A stretch of 64,000 nucleotides of DNA, taken from the NCBI RefSeq assembly GCF_025147485.1, contig NZ_CP102263.1:3237501-3301500 (forward strand), written 5' to 3'. The translations under genes were made by a program, and so were the position numbers. The stretch comes from Bacteroides uniformis (GTDB lineage Bacteria; Bacteroidota; Bacteroidia; Bacteroidales; Bacteroidaceae). Shown piece by piece: positions 18,836-29,373 of this stretch; the stretch's first letter is position 1, and every line of letters begins with the position of its first letter. The notes beneath the pieces were generated by a model. It was not told the DNA's origin, searched no databases, and worked only from the letters and a program-made list of their open reading frames with translations.

Positions 18836-19296
18836 TGATACAACGTATTCAATCTGTTTATTTGTTGTTGGTAACTATCCTGTTGGTTGTGGCAATTTGC
18901 ATGCCTGTAGGACAGTTCATCGGAGCGGACGGAGTGACAGCACATGTTTTCAAACCTCTGGGAGTGGCTTTGGCCGACGGAGGATTTCAGTCTACTTGGG
19001 GCTTGTTCGGGATATTGTTGCTCAGTGCACTTGTTGCCTTCTGTACGATATTCCTTTTCCGTAACCGTATGTTGCAAATACGCATGACGATTTTCAGCAG
19101 CATTCTGCTGATAGGCTACTACATAGCCTTCTGTGTATTTATGTTTATTTTGAAGGGTGATTTGGATGCAATGACTTTCCAGTTGGGATGGGCGCTTTGC
19201 CTTCCGGTGGTAGCCATCATCCTCAACTATCTGGCCTTCCGTGCCATCTACAAAGATGAGGTGATGGTGAAGGCGGCAGACCGTTTAAGAAGATAA
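18835..19296 (+). CDS. DUF4293 family membrane protein
   Basis: A 153-residue integral membrane protein with four hydrophobic helices. The N terminus MIQRIQSVYLLLVTILL is characteristic of the Bacteroidetes DUF4293 family, and the C terminus is basic (KAADRLRR). It is translationally coupled to rpoZ. No function is known, and nothing here suggests one beyond its constant position after rpoZ. Confidence 0.88.
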   Translation: MIQRIQSVYLLLVTILLVVAICMPVGQFIGADGVTAHVFKPLGVALADGGFQSTWGLFGILLLSALVAFCTIFLFRNRMLQIRMTIFSSILLIGYYIAFCVFMFILKGDLDAMTFQLGWALCLPVVAIILNYLAFRAIYKDEVMVKAADRLRR

Positions 19297-19321
19297 GAAG
19301 GTTTATCTACTTGATAATAAC

Positions 19322-19367
19322 AAAAGGCAGACCACGTATTTCATTCGGAATACGTGGTCTGCCTTTT
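19322..19367. terminator. bidirectional rho-independent terminator
   Basis: A perfect 19-bp stem (19322-19340 with 19349-19367, core GGCAGACCACGTATT) with an 8-base loop. The stem starts with A4 and ends with T4, and the T run continues to 19369, so it can stop transcription from both sides, as suits its position between convergent genes. Confidence 0.92.
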
Positions 19368-19465
19368 TTATCGTTTCCTCTTGAGGTTACAGTCGTTCCA
19401 TTATACTGTTCCCATTAGAGGAAATTGTCGTTCCTACGTGTGGAAACGGGTGTTTCCTATAAGCA

Positions 19466-20167
19466 TTACTTCTTCAAGTCGAAGAGATAAGTTATCTTGG
19501 CCGTAATGACTCCGTGTGCGGAGCGTGAGAAAAAGTCCTTCTTGGTGCTACCATAGAAATCGGATAAAGCATAGTAGTATCTTCCTTCTACGATGAAATT
19601 GCCTGCCTTGGTGCGCAGCTCTATGCCTGCTCCACCTGCAATGCCGTAGTCGAATTTGTTGTCTATGGCCTTGCCGTGCTGTTCCACGGTGATGTTGGTG
19701 TAGGATTCTGCTACAGTGCCGTCCCAGTCGCCGTCTATCTTTTCGCTGTCGCCAAGCAGGAAACCTATCTGCGGACCGGCATGGATGAAGAATTGCAAAC
19801 CGCGGTCCTTGCCGAATGCCAGATGCGCCAGGAACGGTATTTCCACATAGTTCATGGTGCGGGTGTAGCTCAGTGTGGGATAGTCCTCGTAATACTCGTC
19901 CCAACCGTGTTGTGAGAAGTTCAGCTCGATTTGTGCACCGCAAATCATACTGAAGTATTTTTCGGAAATGTATCGGGTTGTTACACCGCCGTTGATACCC
20001 ATCAGATTCTTCTGCTTGACAGAGGGAGAGAAGCTTACGCTATTCAGATTGATGCCTCCATTGACGCCCACAGCGAAGTTGTGGCGTTGCTCGCCCACCT
20101 GCGCATGCAGGGGCAATATACATGCACACACCAGCAGGGCGAATATGATGATTGTTCTCAGGTTCAT
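19466..20167 (-). CDS. PorT-like outer membrane beta-barrel protein
   Basis: A 233-residue protein with a signal peptide (IIIFALLVCACILPLHAQ) and alternating amphipathic strands ending in FDLKK. The strands GVNGGINLNSVSF, YVEIPFLAHLAFG and FIHAGPQIGFLLG are typical of the PorT/OMP_b-brl_2 family. It is probably a small outer-membrane barrel. No partner gene in the neighbourhood indicates a specific role, and it is followed by an AT-rich repeat. Confidence 0.8.
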   Translation of the reverse strand: MNLRTIIIFALLVCACILPLHAQVGEQRHNFAVGVNGGINLNSVSFSPSVKQKNLMGINGGVTTRYISEKYFSMICGAQIELNFSQHGWDEYYEDYPTLSYTRTMNYVEIPFLAHLAFGKDRGLQFFIHAGPQIGFLLGDSEKIDGDWDGTVAESYTNITVEQHGKAIDNKFDYGIAGGAGIELRTKAGNFIVEGRYYYALSDFYGSTKKDFFSRSAHGVITAKITYLFDLKK

Positions 20168-20247
20168 GTTATAAGTTATAAGTTACGAGTTACAGGCTAC
20201 AAGTTGATAGTTATATAGTGGATTATCAGATGATTAATCCTTAATCC

Positions 20248-22038
20248 CTAATCAAAGTCCAATTTCACCAGCTCAAAGTTCTTGGTGAAGTGCACGAAGA
20301 ACACCTTCTTGTTGATGAAGCCTCCCCAGTTGTTTACCCGTTGGAACTTGAAGCCGGTCTGGATGGGAATCAAATCCAGTCCCTGCATGTTCTTCTCGAA
20401 AGAAGAGCCATAGCGCGCAAGTCCTTTCAGGAAGAAATAACCGGTATCGAAGCCCAACATGCCGAATTTGGGATAGCGTTCGTCCATCTCCTTGCCATAC
20501 CATCTGCGGTAGCTCTTGGTGAAGTTGATGGCGGCAGGAAGCAGGTTGTTGGTATAGAAAGAGGAATAGAAATAGGTGTCCAGTTCGAAGAAGGCTTCCA
20601 GGTGGTCTTTGGTGTAGGTCTGCCACTCCGGATAGCCGAACAGATGGACACGGCTTTCGGGTTGCTCGCGTACCAACAGCGTCAATTGGGGAAGTATCTT
20701 AATCAATGTCAGGTTACTGCCGGATGTGGGGATAAAGATATTCTCACGGTCCGTGCGTAATACTGTTTTCAGGGATTCTACGGTGACATCCTCTTTCAGG
20801 CTCTTCATCGGGATGGAACGGTTGCGCAGTTCATCTTTCAGTCCCTTGATGAATTCTGCCTTGTCCTTGGTGCCCTGGCTGGCTTCAATGAAGATGACGT
20901 TGGCATTGGGGAACTGGCGCACAAAGTGGTCGTACACCTCGGAGTACAGATAGGATTGGGGGGTATTTATCTGATAGACCGCCGGATTCTGGAATACCGT
21001 GTTGTCTTTCGATGTGAATGGTATCACCAGGCGTGTGTCTTGTTTCTTGGCAAACTCGGCCAGCGGTTTGATGTGCTGTTGGTACAGAGGCCCGAAGATG
21101 ATGTCCATGTCCTTCATCTCGCTTTTGCCCAGGATGGAGTTCAGCGAGGCACTTTCGGGACCAGAATTGTAAGTGTACAAGTCAATGGAAGTGCCAGTAC
21201 GTTTCAAGCTGTCTACGGCCATCAGCAGGCCTTCGTAGTATTCCACCATACGGGAAGACTCGCTCTTTGATACCCCGTCCAGGAAGGGAAGGATGACGGC
21301 AGCCTTGATGGTGCTGAAGCGTTCTGTCTTTTTCCGGTTTTCACGGAACAGTTCGCTGTCGGTAGGTATTGCCTGCGACTGGATATTTTGCTCCGTCTGT
21401 GCTTTGGGATAGGGAATGCAGAGGAAGGTTCCCTTCTTTATTTTGTTTTCGCCTTTTAATTCCGGGTTGGCGGCTATCAGTTCGGCTTCGCTGATGCCGT
21501 ATTCACGGCTGATGCTGAATACGGTTTCTTTCCGCTTCACTTTATGCATGTCACGGCATCGTGACTCTACGGGGCCGAGAATATTGTTGTTGGCAACCAC
21601 AGTGCTGCTTTGTGTCTCAACCGGGACCATGGTTTGGGGCTCGGTTGTGGAAGGGATACGGATTACTTGTCCGATACGGAAATTCTCGGCGCTCAGTCCC
21701 GGGTTGGCGTCACAGATGGCTTTGGCAGATACATTGTATTTCACGGTCAGTCGGTAAAGGGTCTCACCGGTTTCGATGGTATGGTATGTTTCTTTTTGTA
21801 TGTTGGCAGCGCTGCGTGGAATACGCAATGTGCGTCCGATGAATATTTTCTCGTCACTGCCGGGGTTCAGTTTGATGATGTCCGACTGGCTGACGCCGTA
21901 CATGCTGGCGATGGAGTAGAGACTTTGTCCTTTTTCGATAGTATGCAGAAAATAAGATTGATTCTCTTGTGCTATTGCACCGATACTGCATGCACTGGCA
22001 AGCAGCAGGGAGCAGATAATGCGGTTAATCGTTTTCAT
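20248..22038 (-). CDS. triple-LysM protein with a periplasmic binding-protein-like domain
   Basis: A 596-residue exported protein. A signal peptide is followed by three LysM repeats (about residues 29-73, 85-130 and 165-210, each with the GQSLYSIA / GETLYRLT / [13 protein letters not shown] pattern) and then a type I periplasmic-binding fold from about residue 240 ([31 protein letters not shown]). LysM repeats bind peptidoglycan. The C-terminal domain resembles branched-chain amino acid receptors and LpoA-like proteins, so a cell-wall sensor or regulator is more likely than transport, since no ABC genes are near. It has a good promoter at 22082-22114. Confidence 0.85.
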   Translation of the reverse strand: MKTINRIICSLLLASACSIGAIAQENQSYFLHTIEKGQSLYSIASMYGVSQSDIIKLNPGSDEKIFIGRTLRIPRSAANIQKETYHTIETGETLYRLTVKYNVSAKAICDANPGLSAENFRIGQVIRIPSTTEPQTMVPVETQSSTVVANNNILGPVESRCRDMHKVKRKETVFSISREYGISEAELIAANPELKGENKIKKGTFLCIPYPKAQTEQNIQSQAIPTDSELFRENRKKTERFSTIKAAVILPFLDGVSKSESSRMVEYYEGLLMAVDSLKRTGTSIDLYTYNSGPESASLNSILGKSEMKDMDIIFGPLYQQHIKPLAEFAKKQDTRLVIPFTSKDNTVFQNPAVYQINTPQSYLYSEVYDHFVRQFPNANVIFIEASQGTKDKAEFIKGLKDELRNRSIPMKSLKEDVTVESLKTVLRTDRENIFIPTSGSNLTLIKILPQLTLLVREQPESRVHLFGYPEWQTYTKDHLEAFFELDTYFYSSFYTNNLLPAAINFTKSYRRWYGKEMDERYPKFGMLGFDTGYFFLKGLARYGSSFEKNMQGLDLIPIQTGFKFQRVNNWGGFINKKVFFVHFTKNFELVKLDFD

Positions 22039-22081
22039 TCAGTAATCGTTGGTTTATGTTTACAATTTCCCAAAGTAGCTG

Positions 22082-22114
22082 CAAAGGTACGAATATTGTG
22101 GCATTCAAACCAAA
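22082..22114 (-). promoter_or_regulatory. promoter of the LysM protein gene
   Basis: Read on the minus strand: TTTG (22111-22114), 21 bases, TACCTTTG (22082-22089). It matches the Bacteroides consensus and lies 44 bases upstream of the start codon. Confidence 0.65.
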
Positions 22115-22193
22115 GGATTGCGTTAAGAAATAATATTGTGCATTTCAAAACTGAAAAATAGCGCTTTTCGGCTGATATTCGGGGGGAAACAGT

Positions 22194-22201
22194 TATTTTT
22201 G
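22194..22201 (+). promoter_or_regulatory. probable -7 element of uvrA
   Basis: TATTTTTG is a perfect TAnnTTTG match 26 bases before the uvrA start. No convincing -33 TTG is found at the usual distance, so this is a partial promoter call. Confidence 0.4.
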
Positions 22202-22227
22202 CAGTTAAAACGATAGGATAAATCAAC

Positions 22228-25059
22228 ATGCAAGAAGAAACAGAATATATCAATGTATATGGTGCGCGCGTGCACAACCTCAAGAATATCGATGCCGAGA
22301 TTCCCCGTAACAGCCTGACTGTGATTACAGGCCTGAGCGGAAGCGGCAAGTCCTCTTTGGCATTCGATACTATTTTTGCCGAAGGGCAGCGCCGCTATAT
22401 CGAGACCTTTTCAACCTATGCCCGTAACTTCCTGGGAAATTTGGAACGTCCGGACGTGGATAAGATAACGGGACTGAGTCCGGTTATCTCCATCGAGCAG
22501 AAAACCACGAATAAGAATCCACGTTCCACGGTGGGTACAACGACAGAGGTTTATGATTACCTTCGTTTGTTGTATGCCCGTGCGGGAGAGGCTTATTCTT
22601 ATCTCTCCGGCGAGAAGATGGTGAAGTATACCGAGGAACAGATACTTGATCTTATCCTGAAGGATTACAAAGGAAAACGCATTTATATCCTTGCTCCGCT
22701 GGTGCGCAGCCGTAAGGGGCATTACAAGGAGCTCTTCGAGCAGGTGCGTAAGAAAGGCTATCTCTACGTACGTGTGGATGGTGAGGTGTGCGAAGCCTTG
22801 CCAGGCATGAAGCTGGACCGCTATAAGAACCATGATGTGGAGGTGGTGATAGACAAGCTGGTGGTGACGGACAAGGATGACACACGCCTGAAGAACAGCG
22901 TGGCCACTGCCATGCGTCAAGGTGACGGATTGCTGATGATACTCGATGCGCAGACGGATAGCGTGCGTCATTACAGCAAACGGCTGATGTGTCCCGTGAC
23001 GGGGTTGTCCTATCGGGAACCGGCGCCGCACAACTTTTCCTTCAATTCGCCGCAAGGTGCATGCCCTAAGTGTAAGGGATTGGGGGTGGTCAGCCAGATT
23101 GATATTGACAAGGTGATTCCCGACCGTGAGCTCTCCATTGCCGGAGGTGCCATCGCACCGTTGGGGAAAGCCAAGAACAGCATGATCTTCTGGCAGATTA
23201 CTGCCTTGCTGGAGAAATATGAAGCAACGCTGAAAACACCGGTCAAAGACTTACCGGAGGATGCCATCGACGAGATTCTCTACGGCTCGGACGAGCGTAT
23301 CAAGATAAAGAGTTCACTGATAGGCACCTCTTCCGATTATTTTGTGACGTTTGAGGGGGTTGTAAAGTATATCCAGATGTTGCAGGAGAAGGATGCTTCT
23401 GCCACGGCACAGAAGTGGGCGGACCAGTTTGCCAAGACTGCCGTTTGTCCGGAGTGTCATGGCGCCAAGTTGAATAAGGAAGCGCTTTCATTCCGCATTC
23501 ACGACAAGAACATCTACGAATTGTCTACGATGGACATCAATGAACTGTATGACTGGCTGGTAAACGTAGACCCGTATCTTAGTAGCAAACAACAGCAGAT
23601 TGCCGGTGAAATCCTGAAGGAAATCCGTACACGGCTCAAATTTCTGCTTGATGTAGGTCTGGATTATCTTTCGCTGAACCGTAGTTCCGTCAGCCTTTCC
23701 GGTGGTGAAAGCCAGCGTATCCGCCTGGCTACGCAGATAGGTTCACAGCTGGTGAATGTGCTGTATATATTGGATGAGCCGAGTATCGGCCTGCACCAAC
23801 GCGACAACCAGCGCTTGATACACTCTTTGAAGGAACTGCGTGACATTGGCAACTCCGTCATTGTGGTGGAGCATGACAAGGATATGATGCTTGCCGCCGA
23901 TTATGTCATTGATATGGGGCCGAAAGCTGGTAGGCTGGGAGGGGATGTTGTCTTTGCCGGTACTCCCCGTGAAATGCTCCGGACGCATACGCTGACTTCC
24001 CAATACTTGAATGGTGAGCGTGCCATTGAGGTGCCTGCCAAGCGTCGCGAGGGCAATGGACACAGTCTGTGGCTGCGTGGCGCCAAGGGTAATAATCTGA
24101 AGAATGTGGATGTGGAGTTCCCGCTGGGCAAGCTGATTTGCGTTACCGGTGTTTCCGGCAGTGGCAAGTCCACGCTTATCAACGAGACGTTGCAGCCTAT
24201 TCTTTCGCAGAAGTTCTATCGTTCACTGCAGGATCCTTTGGACTATGACAGTATTGAAGGGCTGGAATATATAGACAAGGTGGTGAATGTGGACCAGTCT
24301 CCTTTGGGACGAACGCCGCGTTCCAATCCTGCCACTTATACCGGTGTGTTTTCCGATATCCGCAATCTGTTTGTCGGCTTGCCCGAAGCGAAGATACGTG
24401 GATATAAGGCGGGACGCTTTTCCTTCAACGTCAGTGGCGGACGCTGCGAAGCTTGCCAAGGCAATGGGTACAAGTGCATTGAGATGAATTTCTTGCCGGA
24501 TGTGTATGTGCCTTGCGAGGTATGTCACGGCAAGCGTTACAACCGAGAGACGCTGGAAGTGCGTTTTAAGGGAAAATCCATTGCCGATGTGCTGGATATG
24601 ACCATCAACCGTGCGGTGGAGTTTTTCGAGAATGTGCCTCAGATATTGAACAAAATTAAGGTTATCCAGGAAGTGGGATTGGGTTATATCAAGTTGGGCC
24701 AGTCTTCCACCACGCTCTCCGGAGGTGAGAGCCAGCGCGTGAAGTTGGCTACGGAACTTTCCAAACGTGATACGGGCAAGACTCTGTATATCCTTGACGA
24801 ACCTACTACCGGACTTCATTTCGAAGATATCCGCGTTTTGATGAACGTGTTGAACAAACTTGTAGACAAAGGGAATACCGTCATCGTCATAGAGCATAAT
24901 CTCGATGTCATCAAGATGGCGGACTATATCATCGATATGGGGCCAGAAGGCGGTAAGGGAGGGGGAGAACTCCTTTCCTGCGGAACCCCGGAAGAGGTTG
25001 CTAAAAGCAAGAAAGGCTATACGCCTAAGTTCCTGCGTGAAGAATTGAATATCAAGTGA
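22228..25059 (+). CDS. uvrA: excinuclease ABC subunit UvrA
   Basis: A full-length 943-residue UvrA. It has two ABC ATPase modules, with Walker [13 protein letters not shown] and [11 protein letters not shown]. The signatures [12 protein letters not shown] and [12 protein letters not shown], and the zinc-binding CPKCKGLG and [11 protein letters not shown]...CEVCHGKRY, are all present. It recognises DNA damage as a dimer and loads UvrB. Monocistronic or cotranscribed with ybaK 25 bases downstream. Confidence 0.97.
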   Translation: MQEETEYINVYGARVHNLKNIDAEIPRNSLTVITGLSGSGKSSLAFDTIFAEGQRRYIETFSTYARNFLGNLERPDVDKITGLSPVISIEQKTTNKNPRSTVGTTTEVYDYLRLLYARAGEAYSYLSGEKMVKYTEEQILDLILKDYKGKRIYILAPLVRSRKGHYKELFEQVRKKGYLYVRVDGEVCEALPGMKLDRYKNHDVEVVIDKLVVTDKDDTRLKNSVATAMRQGDGLLMILDAQTDSVRHYSKRLMCPVTGLSYREPAPHNFSFNSPQGACPKCKGLGVVSQIDIDKVIPDRELSIAGGAIAPLGKAKNSMIFWQITALLEKYEATLKTPVKDLPEDAIDEILYGSDERIKIKSSLIGTSSDYFVTFEGVVKYIQMLQEKDASATAQKWADQFAKTAVCPECHGAKLNKEALSFRIHDKNIYELSTMDINELYDWLVNVDPYLSSKQQQIAGEILKEIRTRLKFLLDVGLDYLSLNRSSVSLSGGESQRIRLATQIGSQLVNVLYILDEPSIGLHQRDNQRLIHSLKELRDIGNSVIVVEHDKDMMLAADYVIDMGPKAGRLGGDVVFAGTPREMLRTHTLTSQYLNGERAIEVPAKRREGNGHSLWLRGAKGNNLKNVDVEFPLGKLICVTGVSGSGKSTLINETLQPILSQKFYRSLQDPLDYDSIEGLEYIDKVVNVDQSPLGRTPRSNPATYTGVFSDIRNLFVGLPEAKIRGYKAGRFSFNVSGGRCEACQGNGYKCIEMNFLPDVYVPCEVCHGKRYNRETLEVRFKGKSIADVLDMTINRAVEFFENVPQILNKIKVIQEVGLGYIKLGQSSTTLSGGESQRVKLATELSKRDTGKTLYILDEPTTGLHFEDIRVLMNVLNKLVDKGNTVIVIEHNLDVIKMADYIIDMGPEGGKGGGELLSCGTPEEVAKSKKGYTPKFLREELNIK

Positions 25060-25084
25060 TAATTATCTCATCATAGAGAATATT

Positions 25085-25564
25085 ATGAAAATCAATAAGA
25101 CGAATGCAGCAAGGCTTCTCGACAAGGCCAAGATTGCGTATGAGCTCATTCCCTACGAGGTGGATGAGAACGACTTAAGTGCAGTGCATGTAGCTGCCAG
25201 TTTGGGTGAGGACATCAATTGCGTGTTCAAGACGCTGATTCTTCACGGTGATAAATCCGGTTATTTTGTCTGTGTCATCCCGGGTGAGCACGAAGTGGAT
25301 TTGAAGCTGGCGGCAAAAGCGTCAGGAAACAAAAAATGTGACCTTATCCCGGTTAAGGAACTTTTACCTCTGACTGGCTATATCCGGGGTGGGTGTTCAC
25401 CCATCGGCATGAAGAAACCTTTCCCTACCTATATCCATGAAACGTGCCTGCGGTTTCCGTATATCTATATCAGTGCCGGACAACGCGGTTTGCAGCTTAA
25501 GTTGGATCCGAAGGATTTGGTAAGGGAAGTGCATGCAGAGGTTTGTATTCTTTTTAATGAATAA
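25085..25564 (+). CDS. ybaK: Cys-tRNA(Pro)/Cys-tRNA(Cys) deacylase YbaK/EbsC
   Basis: A 159-residue YbaK-family protein. The conserved FKTLILHG, FVCVIPGEHEVDLKLAAKASGNKKCDL and YIRGGCSPIGMKKPFPTYI (GGxSPxG motif) match the trans-editing deacylase fold. It hydrolyses mischarged Cys-tRNA(Pro) in the cytoplasm. It follows uvrA by 25 bases, but no functional link is evident. Confidence 0.92.
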   Translation: MKINKTNAARLLDKAKIAYELIPYEVDENDLSAVHVAASLGEDINCVFKTLILHGDKSGYFVCVIPGEHEVDLKLAAKASGNKKCDLIPVKELLPLTGYIRGGCSPIGMKKPFPTYIHETCLRFPYIYISAGQRGLQLKLDPKDLVREVHAEVCILFNE

Positions 25565-25681
25565 ATCTTCTATTTCTGCCGAGATATTTTAATTTTATAA
25601 GGAAATCTTCAATAGAATTTATATATTTGCAGGAATTATTCAAGAAATCAATCCAATTACTAATTCTAAAAACTAATTTTT

Positions 25682-27202
25682 ATGTTCAACAAACACCCTA
25701 AAGGTCTGATTGCCGCATCTTTTGCTAATTTGGGCGAGCGTTTCGGCTTTTATACCATGATGGCCATTCTTGTACTTTTTCTGCAAGCCAAGTTCGGACT
25801 GGATGGAAAAGAGGCAGGTTTGATCTACTCAACATTTTATTTTTCTATTTACATTCTAGCATTGATAGGTGGTATTATTGCCGACAGAACCCGTAATTAC
25901 AAAGGTACCATCTTTGCCGGTATTGTTTTGATGGCGGTAGGTTACTTGATGCTGGCCATCCCGTCTCCTACACCGGTTGCCAATAAGACCTTGTTTCTGG
26001 TGATTACTTGTGCAGCCTTGTTTGTCATTGCTTTCGGAAATGGTCTTTTCAAGGGAAATCTTCAAGCGCTCGTAGGGCAGATGTACGACAATCCTCAGTA
26101 CTCCAGCATGCGCGATTCCGGTTTCTCCTTATTCTATATGTTCATCAATGTAGGTGCCATCTTTGCCCCGTTTGCCGCAGTAGGCGTGCGTAACTGGTGG
26201 TTGTCCACATTCGGCTACAATTATGATGCCGACCTGCCTGCCCTTTGCCACGGACATCTGGCAGGAACGCTGACTCCCGAGGCTGTGGACACTTATAGCG
26301 CATTGGCAGCCAAAGCCACTATTTCCGGAACACCCGTAACGGATATGACGGTATTTGCCAATGAATATCTGAACGTGTTCACCACTGGTTTCCATTATGC
26401 ATTCGGTGTAGCTATCCTGGCTATGGTTCTCTCTTTGGTAATTTTCGTCATCAACAGAAAGAAATTCCCCGATCCCAGCAAGAAGGTTGCTGCAAAAGCG
26501 GGCGATGCCACTGCAGTGGAGATGAATGCACAAGAGGTAAGACAGCGCATGTATGCATTGTTTGCCGTATTCGGTGTGGTAATTTTCTTCTGGTTCTCGT
26601 TCCATCAGAATGGATTGACACTGACTTATTTTGCCAAGGAATATACAGATTTGAATTTGTTCGGCATGGCTATTTCAGCTGAGCTGTTCCAGTCTTTGAA
26701 CCCGATTTTCGTTGTGTCTCTCACTCCGGTCATCATGGCTGTCTTTGCAGCACAGCGTGCCAAGGGTAAAGAGCCTTCCACTCCGCGGAAGATTGCCATC
26801 GGTATGGGTATTGCTGCCACTGGCTTCCTTATAATGGCTATCGGTTCTTATGTAAGCAACTTGCCGATGCACAAGGATATTATCGCTTTGGGTACCTCTC
26901 CGGTGAAGGTGACTCCGCTGTTGCTGATGGTTACCTATCTGATATTGACTGTTGCCGAGTTGTACATTTCTCCGTTGGGCATTTCATTCGTATCCAAGGT
27001 GGCTCCTCCCAAATATCAGGGTATCATGCAGGGCGGTTGGCTCGGTGCTACTGCCATTGGTAATCAGTTGCTCGTTATCGGTGCTATCCTCTACGAAAGT
27101 ATTCCTATCTGGATGACGTGGACGGTATTTGTAGTAGCGTGCTGCATTTCCATGTTCACCATGCTGTTCATGCTGAAATGGCTTGAAAAGGTGGCGAAGT
27201 AA
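25682..27202 (+). CDS. POT-family proton-dependent oligopeptide transporter
   Basis: A 506-residue membrane protein with about 12-14 helices. The PTR2/POT signatures FANLGERFGFYTMMAIL (the ExxER-like motif, here LGERFGFY) and GGIIADRTRNYKGTI, then FSLFYMFINVGAIFAPF, are clear. It imports di- and tripeptides with protons across the inner membrane. It is monocistronic, with a TATATTTG -7 element at 25622-25629 and a strong terminator behind it. Confidence 0.92.
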   Translation: MFNKHPKGLIAASFANLGERFGFYTMMAILVLFLQAKFGLDGKEAGLIYSTFYFSIYILALIGGIIADRTRNYKGTIFAGIVLMAVGYLMLAIPSPTPVANKTLFLVITCAALFVIAFGNGLFKGNLQALVGQMYDNPQYSSMRDSGFSLFYMFINVGAIFAPFAAVGVRNWWLSTFGYNYDADLPALCHGHLAGTLTPEAVDTYSALAAKATISGTPVTDMTVFANEYLNVFTTGFHYAFGVAILAMVLSLVIFVINRKKFPDPSKKVAAKAGDATAVEMNAQEVRQRMYALFAVFGVVIFFWFSFHQNGLTLTYFAKEYTDLNLFGMAISAELFQSLNPIFVVSLTPVIMAVFAAQRAKGKEPSTPRKIAIGMGIAATGFLIMAIGSYVSNLPMHKDIIALGTSPVKVTPLLLMVTYLILTVAELYISPLGISFVSKVAPPKYQGIMQGGWLGATAIGNQLLVIGAILYESIPIWMTWTVFVVACCISMFTMLFMLKWLEKVAK

Positions 27203-27217
27203 TCGGAAACGAAAGAT

Positions 27218-27268
27218 AAAACTAAAGGCTGCGCAATGTTCGTAATGAACTGCGCAGCCTTTAGTTTT
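27218..27268. terminator. bidirectional rho-independent terminator
   Basis: An 18-bp perfect stem (27218-27235 with 27251-27268, core AAAGGCTGCGCA). Flanking A4 and T4-5 tracts allow termination on both strands between the convergent transporter and GNAT genes. Confidence 0.9.
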
Positions 27269-27291
27269 TGGAGGGCTTTTAATGCCGGGAC

Positions 27292-27789
27292 TCAGATTTC
27301 CAGTCCCATGATGTAGTCATTCATGTAATATCCGTTTCCTATCGGGAAATCCCCTTCACGGAGTTTTCGCATTCCCATATGTTCGTAAAACTGCAGTGCC
27401 TTGTTGTTGCGGTTTACATTCAATTCCATCAGACAAGGGCCGGGATGTACTTCCTTGATGTACTTGATGGCTTCTCGAAAGAGGAAACTGCCGCAATGTG
27501 CACCCTGGTAATAGGGGAGCACATAAATCTTTTGCAGGTGGAATAAATCTTCTCCTTGCTGCTGTACGGACACATAGCCCGCCGCTTCACATTCTTCGTA
27601 GGCCAGGAAGTAGACGTGGCCTTCCTCTTCCATTTGCTTGCGGATATTGTCCAATGAATACATCCATTCCATCATGTAGTCGGTCTGTTCGGGAGTAAGG
27701 ATATCCTTATACGTGACGGGGAATATTTGCTGCGCAAGTTTCTGAATCAGTGCGCAGTCTGCTGTCGTTGCTTTTCTTATGGTAAACAT
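27292..27789 (-). CDS. GNAT family N-acetyltransferase
   Basis: A 165-residue GNAT. It has N-terminal IRKATTADCALIQKLAQQIFPVTY, strand AAGYVSVQQQGEDLFHLQKIYVLPYYQGAHCGSFLFREAI carrying the acetyl-CoA loop (QGAHCG), and C-terminal NKALQFYEHMGMRKL. The acceptor is not identifiable from sequence. It is a single gene, divergent from the hydrogenase operon. Confidence 0.88.
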   Translation of the reverse strand: MFTIRKATTADCALIQKLAQQIFPVTYKDILTPEQTDYMMEWMYSLDNIRKQMEEEGHVYFLAYEECEAAGYVSVQQQGEDLFHLQKIYVLPYYQGAHCGSFLFREAIKYIKEVHPGPCLMELNVNRNNKALQFYEHMGMRKLREGDFPIGNGYYMNDYIMGLEI

Positions 27790-27896
27790 ATCGGTTGTAT
27801 TTATACTGTTTGGGGTGTAAAGTTAAGCCTTTTTTGTGAAACAATCGTTATCTTTGCAGACCGTTACCGAACTAACTAATTTTGATTTTAAAAATT

Positions 27897-29357
27897 ATGG
27901 CATTTACGAGCAACATTATGATTGTCCGCCACAGATTACTGAAGGAACTGGTAAAGCTGTGGAATAACAACGAACTTGTGGATAAAATAGACCGGCTGCC
28001 CATCGAGCTGAGTCCGAAGAGGTCCAAGCACGCGGGACGCTGCTGTGTGCACAAAGAGCGCGCGGTGTGGAAGTACAAGTCATTGCCGCTTCTGGGACTC
28101 GATATGGAGGACGAGACGGATGAGCTGACCCCCTTGTCGGAGTACGCTGCCCGTGCACTGGACAGAGCGGAAAATGGCAGGCCGAAAGACAACATCATGT
28201 GTGTGATTGACGAAGCTTGTTCGGCATGTGTGCAGATTAACTACGAGATTACGAACCTCTGCCGCGGATGTACGGCACGCAGTTGCCAGGTGAATTGTCC
28301 CAAGAAGGCAGTGCATGTCAAGGAGAGCGGTCAGGCATGGATTGACCATGATGCATGTATCAGTTGCGGCATCTGCCATAAGAGTTGTCCCTACCATGCC
28401 ATTGTTTATATTCCCGTACCTTGTGAGGAAGCTTGTCCCGTGAAAGCCATCAGTAAGGATGAGAAGGGGATAGAGCATATTGACGAAAGCAAATGTATCT
28501 ATTGCGGAAAGTGTCTCAATGCATGTCCATTCGGAGCAATTTTCGAAATATCGCAGGTGTTCGACGTGTTGCACAGAATCCGCAAGGGTGAGCAGGTGGT
28601 GGCTATCGTGGCTCCGTCCATCCTGGGGCAGTTCAAGACGACTATTGAACAAGTATATGGCGCATTGAAACAAGTCGGTTTTACGGATGTCATTGAGGTG
28701 GCTCAGGGTGCGATGGATACCGTCAGCAACGAGGCGCACGAGCTGATTGAGAAGCTGGAGGAGGGTCAGAAGTTTATGACGACTTCCTGTTGTCCGTCTT
28801 ATATAGAGTTGGTGAACAAGCATATTCCTGCCATGAAGCCTTACGTGTCGGGCACCGGTTCGCCAATGTATTATGCTGCCCGCATTGCTAAAGAGAAGTA
28901 TCCGGATGCGAAGGTGGTCTTCATAGGTCCTTGCGTTGCCAAGCGCAAAGAGGCGCAGCGCGACGAGGCGGTGGACTTTATCATGACTTTCGAGGAGGTG
29001 GCTTCCGTGCTTGCCGGGCTGGATATTCAGATGGAGCAGGCAAAGCCCTATTCCATGAGTTTCACTTCCGTGCGCGAGGCGCATGGTTTTGCGCAGGCAG
29101 GAGGCGTGATGGGTGCCGTGAAAGCCTATCTGAAGGAAGAGGCAGATAAAATCAATGCCGTACAAGTGGCTAATCTGGATAAGAAGGCTATCGGTGCGTT
29201 GCGTGCTTACGCCAAGTCGGGCAAGGCTCCGGGGCAATTTATTGAAGTGATGGCTTGCGAGGGCGGTTGTATTACCGGGCCATGTTCGCACAATGAAATA
29301 ACTGCCGGAAAGCGCCAGCTGACGCAGGAGTTGGCAAAGAGGAAAGAGACGTATTAG
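27897..29357 (+). CDS. monomeric [FeFe] hydrogenase, group B-like
   Basis: A 486-residue enzyme. An N-terminal Cys-rich domain (EACSACVQINYEITNLCRGCTARSCQVNCP) and two [4Fe-4S] ferredoxin motifs (CISCGICHKSCP, CIYCGKCLNACP) precede the H-cluster domain with L1 TSCCPSY, L2 GPCVAKRKE and L3 MACEGGCITGPC. L3 lacks the GGGQP tail of group A enzymes, which fits group B. It probably makes or oxidises H2 with ferredoxin in the cytoplasm. ATG 27897 is chosen over 27882. It leads the hydE-hydG-hydF maturase genes. A TATCTTTG -7 element lies at 27849-27856 without a correctly spaced -33. Confidence 0.9.
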   Translation: MAFTSNIMIVRHRLLKELVKLWNNNELVDKIDRLPIELSPKRSKHAGRCCVHKERAVWKYKSLPLLGLDMEDETDELTPLSEYAARALDRAENGRPKDNIMCVIDEACSACVQINYEITNLCRGCTARSCQVNCPKKAVHVKESGQAWIDHDACISCGICHKSCPYHAIVYIPVPCEEACPVKAISKDEKGIEHIDESKCIYCGKCLNACPFGAIFEISQVFDVLHRIRKGEQVVAIVAPSILGQFKTTIEQVYGALKQVGFTDVIEVAQGAMDTVSNEAHELIEKLEEGQKFMTTSCCPSYIELVNKHIPAMKPYVSGTGSPMYYAARIAKEKYPDAKVVFIGPCVAKRKEAQRDEAVDFIMTFEEVASVLAGLDIQMEQAKPYSMSFTSVREAHGFAQAGGVMGAVKAYLKEEADKINAVQVANLDKKAIGALRAYAKSGKAPGQFIEVMACEGGCITGPCSHNEITAGKRQLTQELAKRKETY

Positions 29358-29373
29358 CCCTTTGTCCGTTTAT

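Noticed and set aside
28080..29291. 403-codon open frame on the minus strand opposite the hydrogenase gene
   Set aside because: It is a shadow of the hydrogenase codon bias. It lacks domain features, and the opposite strand has all H-cluster motifs.
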